Assembly (NCBI GenBank): GCA_030068075.1
Contig: JAINVK010000527.1
Location: 1-64,000, forward strand
DNA: 64,000 nucleotides
From: Paguma larvata
Taxonomy: Eukaryota; Chordata; Mammalia; Carnivora; Viverridae
Direction: 5' to 3'
The notes below the pieces were generated by a model, which saw nothing but the letters and a program-made list of their open reading frames with translations, did not search any database and had not been told where the DNA came from. A program made the translations under genes and the position numbers. Below are positions 55,146-64,000 of the stretch, piece after piece. Position 1 is the stretch's first letter, and each line of letters starts with the position of its first letter.

Positions 55146-55394
55146 GGGGCTCCTGGGTGGCTCAGTTGGTTGAGCCTCGGACTTGAGCTCAGGTCATTGT
55201 TCTCACTGTGTGAGGGTTTGAGCCCCGCACCGGGTTCTGTGCTGAGAGCTCATCGCCCGGAGCCTGCTTCGGATTCTGTGTCTCCCTCTCTCCCTGCCCC
55301 ACCCTATCTGGTACTCTGTCTCTGTCTCTCAAAAATGAATAAACATTAAAAAAAATTAAAAATAAAAAGATTAAATAAATTAAATTAAATAGAA
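55146..55394 (+). repeat. CanSINE, sense, with extended A/T tail
   Basis: Head 'ggggctcctgggtggctcag', a full core with the GC-rich 'ctcatcgcccggagcctgc', CT block and the long tail of aaat/taaat units at 55343-55394. Confidence 0.93.
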
Positions 55395-55705
55395 AAACAC
55401 TAATTTTCTAGGGAGTAGCATTAAGTGATTGAGTATTTTAGAGAACTGGAAACAGCATAAAAACTTAATGTATTATATTGTGCAACTTTATGTATTGAAT
55501 CCCCTTAATAACCAGCTTATCAAGAGAAGTGCTACCTATATATTCCTAAATATTTAGCCTATAAGCAAGATGAATTCTAGACTTATGCTTTTTTTTTAAA
55601 ACCCCATCTACTTCTTGATAAAATTAATTAACAAGGCTTTTTTTTTTCTCATGAAATTGTCTAAAATCTATCTTCCATCTCCATTTTCCTTTTCAAGGTC
55701 TCATT
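55395..55705. other. Unassigned AT-rich DNA
   Basis: No feature recognised. Confidence 0.35.
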
Positions 55706-55712
55706 ACACATT

Positions 55713-56124
55713 CATACTAGTCTGGGCTTTCCAGAGAAAGAGAACCAACAGGATATGTGTGGGTGTAGATACATATGAGAGAGAGAATTATTTTAAGATA
55801 GTCCCTCAGGTGAAGGTGGAAGTGTGGCAAACCCAAAACCTGATGGATTAGGCAGGCCGACTAGAGACTCAAGGGAGAGTTGTAGTTTGCTGGCAGAAGT
55901 CTTTTTTGCTTGGGGAAGGTCACCCTTGGTTCAGTGAGGCCCTTCACCTCATCGCATGAGGTTCTGCCATATTACAGAGAGGACTCTGCTTTACTCGAAG
56001 TCCATGTGTTTAAATGTCAATCTCAGCTAGAAAAAAAACTCCAACGAGATATCCACAATCGTGTTTGAAGAAACATCTGAGCACCGTGGCCCAGCTAGGT
56101 TGTCACACAAAATTAACCATCACA
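55713..56124 (-). mobile_element. MLT2-like (ERVL) solo LTR, antisense
   Basis: Plus-strand text 'ggctttccagagaaagagaa', 'ccaacaggatatgtgtgggt', 'caggccgactagagactcaa', 'tgctttactcgaagtccatg' and 'gcaccgtggcccagctaggt', ending 'aattaaccatcaca'. This is the reverse complement of an MLT2-class LTR (sense start tgtgatggttaatttt). Near full length (about 412 bp) but diverged; a target duplication is not clear. Confidence 0.78.
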
Positions 56125-56250
56125 ATTCTGAACGCCCTAGACTCCAATTTGCTCTCTATGTTCTCCTTGCTTACAGTAGAGGTCACTAAAAATGCATCCT
56201 TTACATTTTTATTAATCCATCTAAAATCCATTTGATGTCCACTTTTGATA

Positions 56251-56609
56251 ATTATTACAGACTGAATGGTTGTATGCTACCCCCCAAGTCCACGTGTTAA
56301 TATTCTACCCCCCAATGTGAAGGTATTAGCAGGTAGGACCTTGGGGGCGGGGCGGGTGCTTAAGTGATGAGGTAGAGCCCTGATGAGTGGGACTAGTGTT
56401 CTTTTTAAATAGACCATAAAGAGCTCCCTCGGCCCTTCTGCCATGTGGAGACACAGTGAGAAGACAGTTGTCTGTGTGTGAACCGGGAAGCAGGCTTTCA
56501 CTACTGGCACCCTGAGCTTGGAATTCCCAGCCTCCAGAACTGTGAGAAATAAGACCCACCTGGTCTATGGTATTCAGGTATAGTGACCCTAACGGACTAA
56601 GACAATTAG
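56251..56609 (+). mobile_element. MLT1/MST-like (MaLR) solo LTR, 349 bp
   Basis: 'gaatggttgtatgctacccc', 'gtgaaggtattagcaggtag', 'gagccctgatgagtgggact', 'ctgccatgtggagacacagt', 'ccagcctccagaactgtgag' and 'aacggactaagaca' reproduce the mammalian apparent LTR-retrotransposon layout. The edges 56256-56604 are bracketed by attat/attag, a likely 5-bp duplication. The two frames on the minus strand across it are shadows. Confidence 0.82.
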
Positions 56610-58030
56610 AAAAGCTCAAAACTTAATTTTTTTAATGCTTGAAGACACTCAAACAGGAAACGAGATTGATAAATTTAGGAAGATTTTGAAAAAAGATTAA
56701 ACTCTACCTAAGGTGCTAAGTATGGCATTTGGGTCACTGTTTTTCCGTTGTGGAGGAGGCCAAAGTCAGAGATAGATGCTAAGAGGTGGTGAGGCTGAAC
56801 GGTGTCTTGTTAACACTCACAGGTCAAGAAGAAAAGCAATACCATCCAGATTATAGCAAGAAGCAGAAGCACACAAGTAAATCTTTCACTTTGGGTTTGG
56901 ACCTTTGAAAGGTTATGCACCTACAAAAACTGGTGAATTGGATGAAAGTCCTTGTAACAAGGCAGCTCACCGATGTCAACTCAAACCCTGAAAGTGTATT
57001 TGTCTTGTCAAAAGGGATGGGGCTAACAGGGCTGGGGAGAGGAGGTTGGGTTTATTGGTGGATTGGTTTTGCTAGCAACAACAGGAGCCATAGTTACAGC
57101 TACTGTATCCCTCTACTGGCTGTTTGTAGCTCCATGAAGTCCTCCTCTGGGGAAGCTCTTTTTGTACTTTTGTAAGTAAACACTGAGAGAAAGATTTGAA
57201 ACAACCTCACTTTATCACACACATGCAAGCTCTGCTAGGCTCATTTTGTAGCTCATACATATTTTAGCTTTATTCCTTACTTGTGTATATTTTGTTCCTT
57301 GTGAAAATGGGCATCTCTAATATTTATTTTTCTGCCACTTTTCCTTTATTTAAAGGCAAGTAGTGTTTTCTTGATCACAAATATTATATAATTATTTCTC
57401 TTTCCCCGTGCATTGTATGCTCTTGTAAAATTTTATTGATGGCATTGTAGAGTAAGTGTGTTTTTGGAAAACAGAATTTTTATTGGTTTAAAAAGTTTTG
57501 GATATTGAGGATTTTCTTTTGGTGACTTAGTGGAAACTCATTTGAAAATCTTTAGGTTCTCTCTCTGTCTCTTTTTTTTTAAATGCTTGCAAAAAGGTGG
57601 GATTTTTGTATACAGGATAAATGAGTAAATGAAAATGCGTCCATAGAAGTTAATGGTGACTGGGGCCTTTGTGGGTTGAGAAGTTTTCAGGTAGAAAGGC
57701 ACCTTTACAGATAAATCTGCTTAGTATCAAAGGAGTTTGGGGGGGAACATTGTTAAAATAAAACAATGGCATGGTTAAACTGTATCTTTTGTTCTTACAC
57801 CAGTAGAGGGAGGTACTTAAATAAAGAGGCTTCATGCACTCTCGCTCTCTCTCTCTCACACACACTCTCTCTCTCACACACACACATACAATTGTGTCTA
57901 AAACTGCCTTCCAAAAGCAATCACAATTCTCTACGGAGGAAGACAATGTCGTTTTAGACATCAAATTATTTTTGCAAAAAATTGTGCACATTTAATATTG
58001 AGAACATTATCAAAAACAACAAAATACAAA
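56610..58030. other. Unassigned DNA with a pyrimidine/CA tract
   Basis: No gene or named repeat apart from the (CT)n(CA)n composite at 57841-57890, which produces the Arg-Glu-Arg-Glu run in the 113-codon minus-strand frame 57991-57650. Confidence 0.4.
57841..57890 (+). repeat. Composite (CT)n/(CA)n microsatellite
   Basis: Alternating blocks of ctctct and cacaca over 50 bp. Confidence 0.9.
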
Positions 58031-58039
58031 GGCACAATA

Positions 58040-58925
58040 TAACAGAGACCAACCAGCATAATCTGCGAGTGACCGATCCAGAACCACAGAGCACCTGAGG
58101 TTACTTGAAATAGACTATAAAATTGCTGTATTTACTGTGTTCTGGAAGATAAAATACATGATTAAACACTTTAACAGGTAACTGAAAAATATAAAAAATA
58201 ATGCATCAGAAATTCTAGAACTGACAAATACAATAATCACTTTGAAAATACATCTGATGGCTTCAGAAGTAACCAGTTTTTAACTGATGAAGAGAAAATT
58301 AGTACTGTAAGGATGGTCGGAAAAAATAGCAGAATTTAGCACAGAGAGGCAAGAGAATAAAAATCGCAAGAGAAGTTAAAGAAACGAATGATGAGACGCA
58401 ATGAAATGATCTAACATAACTTAATCAGTATACCAGAGAGTGGGGCAGAGGTAATATTTAAAGAAATAATGATTTACAATTTTCCAATGCTATTGAAATA
58501 CACCAATCTTTTGGGGCACCTGAGTGGCTCAGTTGGTTAAGCATCTGACTTGGTTTCAGCTCATGATCTCATGGTTCATTAGTTCGAGTCCTGTATCAGG
58601 CTCTGAGCTGAAGTTTGGAGACTGCTTCTCTCCCCCTCTCTCTATCCCTCCTGCTTTTTCTTTCTCTCTCTTTCAAAATAAATAAATTAAAAAAAAAAAG
58701 GAATACACCAATCTGTAGATATGACAAACCCTAAGAACCTAAGCAGAATAAATGGAATTAAATCCACAACTAGGTCAATCACAGTAAAAGTGCTACAAAG
58801 CAAATACAAAGAGAAAAAAAACACATAAAAATATACAAAGTGATTATCTTTAAAACAAAAACAAAAACAAAAAACAGGCAACAAACAGTAACAGCTGACT
58901 TCTCAAAAGAAACAAACAAAGTAAA
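58040..58925 (+). repeat. Old LINE-1/HAL1-like ORF1 relic, sense, SINE-interrupted
   Basis: ORF1-type text: 'ccagaaccacagagcacctg', 'atcagaaattctagaactga', 'aaagaaataatgatttacaa', 'caattttccaatgctattga'. After the SINE it continues with 'aacctaagcagaataaatgg', 'ccacaactaggtcaatcaca' and 'gctgacttctcaaaag'. The order matches L1 ORF1 (coiled coil, RRM, C-terminal region), but frames are broken. Confidence 0.65.
58510..58700 (+). repeat. CanSINE, sense, inside the ORF1 relic
   Basis: Head 'ggggcacctgagtggctcag', core shortened, CT block and a poly(A) tail to 58700. Target duplication gaaatacaccaatct (58495-58509) and ggaatacaccaatct (58700-58714). Confidence 0.95.
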
Positions 58926-58929
58926 TACA

Positions 58930-59110
58930 AATCTTTTAAGAGTTTTGTGATCTGTAAATATTCCTTCCTATTCACTGGTTGTATTTTCACTTTTTTGATT
59001 ATGTCTTTTGAAGCTCAAAATGTTTTAATTGTAAATAAGTCCAATTTACCAGTTTTTTCCTTTACTGCTTGTGTTTAAGTGTTGCATCTAATAAAGCTAT
59101 GTGTATACAT
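58930..59110 (-). repeat. Old LINE-1 fragment, antisense
   Basis: 'tttcacttttttgattatgt', 'cttttgaagctcaaaatgtt' and 'aagtccaatttaccagtttt' are antisense ORF2 text; short and diverged. Confidence 0.65.
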
Positions 59111-60740
59111 GTATACATACATGTGCATATATATGTTTATATAGATTTAAAGATTAAGATTTGAAACAATTTTAAAAGTCAGTAAGATTACCTACACTTT
59201 TTAATCTTATTGCTAAATAACCTGTCTTTCTCAACGTTGTTAATTTTTCTATTTAATCATATAAAAAAGTGTGCTTTCTATAGGTTTTTCTTTGTTCTGA
59301 TTTCTAATTCTGTAGACCTTTCTTAAATCACCAAGAAACTGAAGTTGACTTGTCACTTTGTAGATAACAAACAGGAACATTTTGTCAAAACCGGAATTGA
59401 CATCTCCTTATGCCTTAAATCCAAGCCTTCACTTCTAGTTATCAACCTCATGCAAGATATTGAACAGTTGTGATCAAATGTGTTTGTGGGATCATTTTTG
59501 GGTGAAATATATTTCTTGACATCTTATTTCTTGCTTAGGTAATTGAAAAATTATAGTGAAATAAAGTCCTCAAATCAGAATCTCAAGCTGATAAAGATTG
59601 GGATGAGGATGGAAGTATTAGGAGACAGAGAAAGTCCAGGATTCCCGGCACAGAACAAGAGGATGTATGTCCTGGATTGGTTGTTATTGTCAGGAAATGG
59701 CAAACCTGTCCATTCTATTATTCTCTGTCATGTCCTATACCTTGCTTTTGCTCCCGCGGCTTCTAGCATGATCATATGTGTTCTTGCTCTTATTCAGAAA
59801 GAGAGGGGGTCATAGGAACAGAATTCAAAATGTTTGCCCAGTAGCAATGATGACATTCTCTAAGCTTTGAGTACCGCTCAATATTTTTATTTTGTAGATC
59901 ATGCATTACTTATTGAGAGGTTCTTTTTATCTGTTAGAATAGAAGTAATTACTCAAATGACTAGACTTTCCTGTGGTTCAAGAGATTTACTTTGTAACTT
60001 TCAGTACAAAGAACAAATCAGCCAATTCATATTTCCTAGTAAGAAAAAATAGAATACACAATTTATATATAGTTTTTCTCCCTCTTAACTTACTGGATGG
60101 AAACGAAGTCCCCAAAATGACAATTTGTTAGAAATACTATACTACTGATTTCAGCTTTTTGCTTTGGGATAAATGATCTTAAAGACTACCAAACCAGTAG
60201 TATTTTAAAAGTGTTAACGTTTTATGCATTTTGGAGTTATAGTCCAAATGGATCATTTATTAAGATATTTATAATAACCGAATCTGGAAGTGATTATGAA
60301 TGTGTTCAATCTGACAACAAAATCATTAACTCTCAAATAATTTTTAAATTATTTGCTCATGTTTTTGTGTGTTTATCTGAGCCAAGATAATATGAGGTTG
60401 TGGCAAATTTTTTAAAAAGTAATAGATCTGCTGATATAAGCAAAAATAAAGGACAGGGTAAAATTTGTACATGAAGAACACAAAGGAAAGATTCTCAACC
60501 TTTCTACACTATGTGCAATCAAGTAACCCGGCCTAAAGCAGCATTTAGAAATAAGAATCTACTAGAAGAAACTGAAAAATGTGGAGAAGGAAGGATCTTT
60601 GTTACTGCTGCTGTTGGCAAAATCAGTTTTAGTTAAAAAAAATGAAAGAAACTGAGCAATAAATGTAGGAATCTACTGCCATTTCACTGATCAGAGAAGG
60701 AATGGGACAAAAAGTCAAGACTACCTCTCAGGTAATAACC
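59111..60740. other. Unassigned DNA
   Basis: A CATA/TATA-rich tract at 59096-59145 opens it. The frames at 59543-59815 and 59867-60052 have no homology that I recognise. Confidence 0.4.
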
Positions 60741-60744
60741 ACCT

Positions 60745-60885
60745 TAACATAACATCATAATAAGCAAAATTCATAATCCTATGATATTATACTACCCATT
60801 TTCTAGACAGATACAATGAAACACTAAGTCATTTTCCCAAGTCAACTCTGGGAATAAGCAATAGATTTTGAATCAGGTTCCCTTT
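60745..60885 (-). repeat. MIR relic (antisense)
   Basis: 'aacatcataataagcaaaat', 'acccattttctagacagata' and 'aagtcattttcccaagtcaa', then 'attttgaatcaggttccc', follow the antisense MIR layout. Confidence 0.55.
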
Positions 60886-60903
60886 AAAAATTATAACCTT
60901 ACT

Positions 60904-61095
60904 GGGGGTGCCTGGGTGGCTCAGTCAATTAAGCATCCCAACTCTTGGTTTCAGTGATCTCAGAGTTTGTGAGTTCCAGCCCCATGTTGGGCTCTGCACC
61001 AACAATGTGGAGCCTGCTTGGGATTCTCTCTCTGCCCCTCCTGCACTCTCTCTCTCTCTCTCTCTCTCTCAAAATAAATAATAAACTTTAAAAAC
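60904..61095 (+). repeat. CanSINE, sense, with 16-bp duplication
   Basis: Head 'gggggtgcctgggtggctcag' region, core, (CT)n at about 61047-61069 and tail. Flanks aaattataaccttact (60888-60903) and aaattatgaccttact (61096-61111) differ by one base. Confidence 0.96.
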
Positions 61096-61111
61096 AAATT
61101 ATGACCTTACT

Positions 61112-61890
61112 AATCACTCTTAGAAATTTCTCTGGAGTAGAAGATCATTTCCCCATAGTCTCCTTTGGCCTCTAGAATCGTCAATTTGTCTGGATTTTGA
61201 AAATAATTCTTTTAAACCCAGTGATAATTTTCAGACAACATAGTTTTTGCTACCAAGGGTTTGGGGAATGGAGGACAAAATATCAGAATATACAGTCACT
61301 GAATGTCAAACCAAAATTACCTTGCCAATCTTATTTAAACTTCCCACCAATTACTTGCTTTTCCAAATACTTAATGAGGCTGTGTTTTATTTTAATATAC
61401 ATTGTGAAAATTTTCAAATGTAACAAAATAAAATTTTAATATCACAGATCTAGTGTGTATCTGTTTATGTATTACATATATACCTCTGCTTTACATCTAA
61501 AAAAGTACATTTGAGGGGACCCCAAAGAACCAATTTTTGCTCCCATAAGGGTGTCACAGCTCGCACTGGGATTATATGATCCACACGTGGCCACTTTATC
61601 TCTGACAGTGCTTAGTTGTGTCTTCTTTCATTTTTACTTGAAAATCTTTCCTGACATGTTTCTAATCTTTAACTTTTTTTTCAATTTCAGGTTCTTTTGA
61701 TCCTAGTTTACTTTTTAATGTATCGTATTTCATTAAATTCTGCTTTTATATTTATTAGTTTCGTATAAACTTTCTTTGATTTTATACTTGTGCTCTTTTT
61801 TCTAATTAAATACTCTGCATATTGAGAGTTTTTTCTCTAATACAAATATTTAAGTTCAGTTATATACTGTAATCTTTTAAGTAATATTTT
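61112..61890. other. Unassigned AT-rich DNA
   Basis: No repeat or gene recognised. Confidence 0.4.
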
Positions 61891-61894
61891 AATT

Positions 61895-62105
61895 ATGGCT
61901 AATTATTACTGAGCACTTACCATTTGCAAAGATCTGTTGTAAAATTTTACATATGGTAGCTCATTTAGTCCTCACACCAACACCTTTAAGTTGGTATTAT
62001 TTTCTTCCTTTTCTTCGCAGAAAATAAAGAGAAGTAAAATGAGTAGGTCGAGGTCACACAGCTAATAAATCCTGGAGGTAAGTTTCAACTCAGGCATTCT
62101 GACAC
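61895..62105 (-). repeat. MIR (antisense)
   Basis: 'attactgagcacttaccatt', 'gctcatttagtcctcacacc', 'gaggtcacacagctaataaa' and 'caactcaggcattctgacac': a nearly full-length antisense MIR. Confidence 0.75.
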
Positions 62106-62117
62106 CTCAATTCTTTA

Positions 62118-62181
62118 AAATAAATGTCTAGAACACTCACTCTATTGGTTCAATTTCTCTAGAGGACTCAGACTAATACAG
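62118..62181 (+). repeat. MLT2-like LTR 3' end fragment (sense)
   Basis: 'ctattggttcaatttctcta' followed by 'gaggactcagactaataca' is the last ~60 bp of an MLT2-class LTR, the same terminus that appears antisense at 55.71 kb. Confidence 0.5.
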
Positions 62182-63255
62182 ATTCTTTTCTCAAACTTGT
62201 CTTGACCTAAATATATATATTTATATTTGTATATTTTTTCCTTTTTTATTTATTTTTGCCTTTCATTTATTTATTCACTTAAACATACTCATTTTATAAC
62301 CTGTTTCTTATTAATTCATTATTGCAATTCTTAAAAGCCTAATTCTGTTGTTTGTGGGTTTTGCTTGTTTATTTATTTACTCTCTCTCATCACGTCTTGC
62401 TTCCTAGTGAATTTTAGAGTTTAGATTGAGCTTATGTTTTGTGGGAAATTGATGGGGTCTTGGTTAAGGAAAGTCCTTTGAAAAATTATTTGAATTGGCC
62501 TAGGGACCCACAAGAACTACTCTTATGAGAACATTTTGAGTTTTTTCCTTGATTTGCGGTTTCCTGTACTATGCAGGTGAAATAAATTTGAACCTCAAAT
62601 CCACATAAGACAAGCCTGATGTTACGATACTTAGAGGAGACTTTATTTTCCACCCAAGCTCAGGCCAAGACAGACATGTTTCTTTTATAATCTTTTTTTC
62701 CCACACTTTTCTCTTTTTTGCACTTTCACTAAAGTGGTCCCAGTTTCATTTATAGTACTCAATTCTGAATTCCCCAACTTGAGGTTAACGCCCACTCTGT
62801 GGTCAAAGGGATGCCTGTAGAACACACTCCTAGTTTCTGGGGTGGCCAGCTCACTCAGGACTGCTACAACCTTCGAATTCCCTCTCTGATTTTTACCTTA
62901 TTCTAGCCCCAAGGGTTTTCTTTTATGTTCTTAAAATCCTAGCTATACTGAGAATCATACACATTTTATTCAGTATTCCTACCTGGTTTGTATTTTGCAG
63001 AATATGTATGATTTTTTTTCTTAGACTATATAAAATTAATGTCTTTGGTGGAACGAAAACAATTTTACTCTTAGTTGTTAACCTTAGTGTGTGGAATCCT
63101 AAAATTAATTTTAAATGTATAAATCCTTTTTATGTATATAATTATCTTCAACATAAAAATGAAATAAACCTGATTATTTAACTTCACTTCTACATGACTT
63201 ACATACTCCCTCAGTTCATTAACAGAAGAATTCCTTTATGTTTTGTAATTATTAC
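62182..63255. other. Unassigned AT-rich DNA
   Basis: No repeat or gene recognised. Confidence 0.4.
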
Positions 63256-63256
63256 T

Positions 63257-64000
63257 TTTTAACTGTAATTTTTAATTGCAGTATAGTTAACATACAGTGT
63301 TTTGTTAGTGTCAGGTGTACAATGTAGATTCAACAAATCTATACATTACTCACTGTTCATCATGATAAACATACTCTTAATCCCCTTCACCCATTTCACC
63401 CATCACCCCGTTCACCTCTGGTAACACCAGTTTGTTCTCTATAGTTAAGAGTCTGTTTCTTGATTTGTCTCTCTCTCTCTCCCTCTTTTTTTCTTTGCTC
63501 CTTTGTTTTGTTTCTTAAATTTTACATATAAGTGAAATCGTATGGTATTTGTCTTTCTTTGACTGACTTTTCACTAAGCCTTATACTTTCTAGCTCTATC
63601 CATGTCACTGCAAATGGCAAGATTTCATTCCTTTTTGTGGCTGAGTAATATTCCATTATATATATAATTACATATATATATATCATATGTGATTATAAGA
63701 GGTGGTAAATATATATTACCTCATCTATGGATGGACACTTGGGCTGCTTCCATAGTTTGGCTATTGTAAATAGTCCTGCAATAAATGTAGGGGTGCATGT
63801 ATTTCTTCCAACTAGTGTTTTTGTATTTTGGGGGTAAATACCTAGTGGTAAAATTACTGGATCGTAGGGTAGTCCTATTTTTAACGTTTTGAGAAACCTC
63901 CAAACTGTTTTCACAGTGGCTGCACCAGTTTGCATTCCCACCAACAGTGAATGAGAGTTTCTTTTTCTTCACATTCTTGCCAAAACTTGTTTCTTGTGTT
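63257..64000 (-). repeat. LINE-1 3' end, antisense, continues past the window
   Basis: 3' UTR 'gcagtatagttaacatacag' and 'caggtgtacaatgtagattc', then 'ctctggtaacaccagtttgt', then ORF2. The minus-strand frames 63944-63693 and 63972-63721 encode the L1 ORF2 C-terminal region (motifs FLKTLKIGLPYDP and GIYP). Adjacent frames overlap because of a frameshift, so the copy is inactive. An AT-rich insertion-like tract (63655-63720) lies between the ORF2 end and the 3' UTR-proximal region. The 5' part lies beyond 64000. Confidence 0.92.

Noticed and set aside
57650..57991. 113-codon minus-strand frame with an Arg/Glu-rich run
   Set aside because: The charged run is the translation of the (CT)n/(CA)n microsatellite, and the flanks have no recognisable domain.

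Overview
This window is nuclear DNA from a carnivoran mammal, most likely a cat-family (Felidae) genome. The diagnosis rests on 21 copies of a tRNA-Lys-type SINE (CanSINE). Its head reads ggcgcctgggtggctcag, its middle contains gctctgtgctgacagctcag, and it ends in a CT-rich stretch and an A-rich tail. That middle segment is the feliform version; dog, bear and mustelid CanSINEs differ there. LINE-1 3' ends with the carnivore phrase caacacccagtgctcat are also present, as are ancient mammalian MIR, L2, MLT and MER elements.

I find no protein-coding gene, no exon with a convincing frame and no functional RNA gene. The open frames are short (longest 191 codons). They lie across repeats, are translations of SINE or L1 sequence, or read through AT-rich DNA without recognisable domains. 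The window looks like gene desert or the inside of a very long intron.

Layout. 1-5.2 kb: mostly single-copy DNA with an MIR, an L2 remnant, an old antisense L1 and one SINE. 5.2-10.9 kb: a dense block of L1 fragments in both orientations. 10.9-14.2 kb: AT-rich DNA I cannot assign. 14.2-22.7 kb: SINEs, MIR and L2 relics, and a composite L1/HAL1-like element (19.0-21.6 kb) interrupted by a younger L1 3' end. 22.7-29 kb: mostly single copy with MER5A, MIR and L2 relics and an 824-bp class II endogenous-retrovirus solo LTR flanked by a 6-bp target duplication. 29-37.2 kb: many SINEs, L1 ends and microsatellites. 37.2-43.6 kb: single-copy DNA with two class I solo LTRs. 43.2-48.1 kb: two large L2 copies and MIRs. 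48.4-54.3 kb: nested old L1s, a palindromic DNA-transposon-like element, an inverted class I LTR and a long inverted repeat. 55.7-56.6 kb: two ancient ERVL/MaLR LTRs in opposite orientation. 57-64 kb: L1 ORF1-type relics, two SINEs and the 3' end of an antisense L1 that runs off the right edge.

Nothing here forms an operon, pathway or undescribed protein system. The interest is in genome archaeology: solo LTRs with readable target duplications, a 130-bp-arm inverted repeat, a small templated inversion inside an L1, permuted L1 pieces, and SINE insertions with clean target duplications that could serve as phylogenetic or polymorphism markers. Family names are from recall of consensus sequences, not from a database search; element edges without a target duplication are accurate only to tens of bases.
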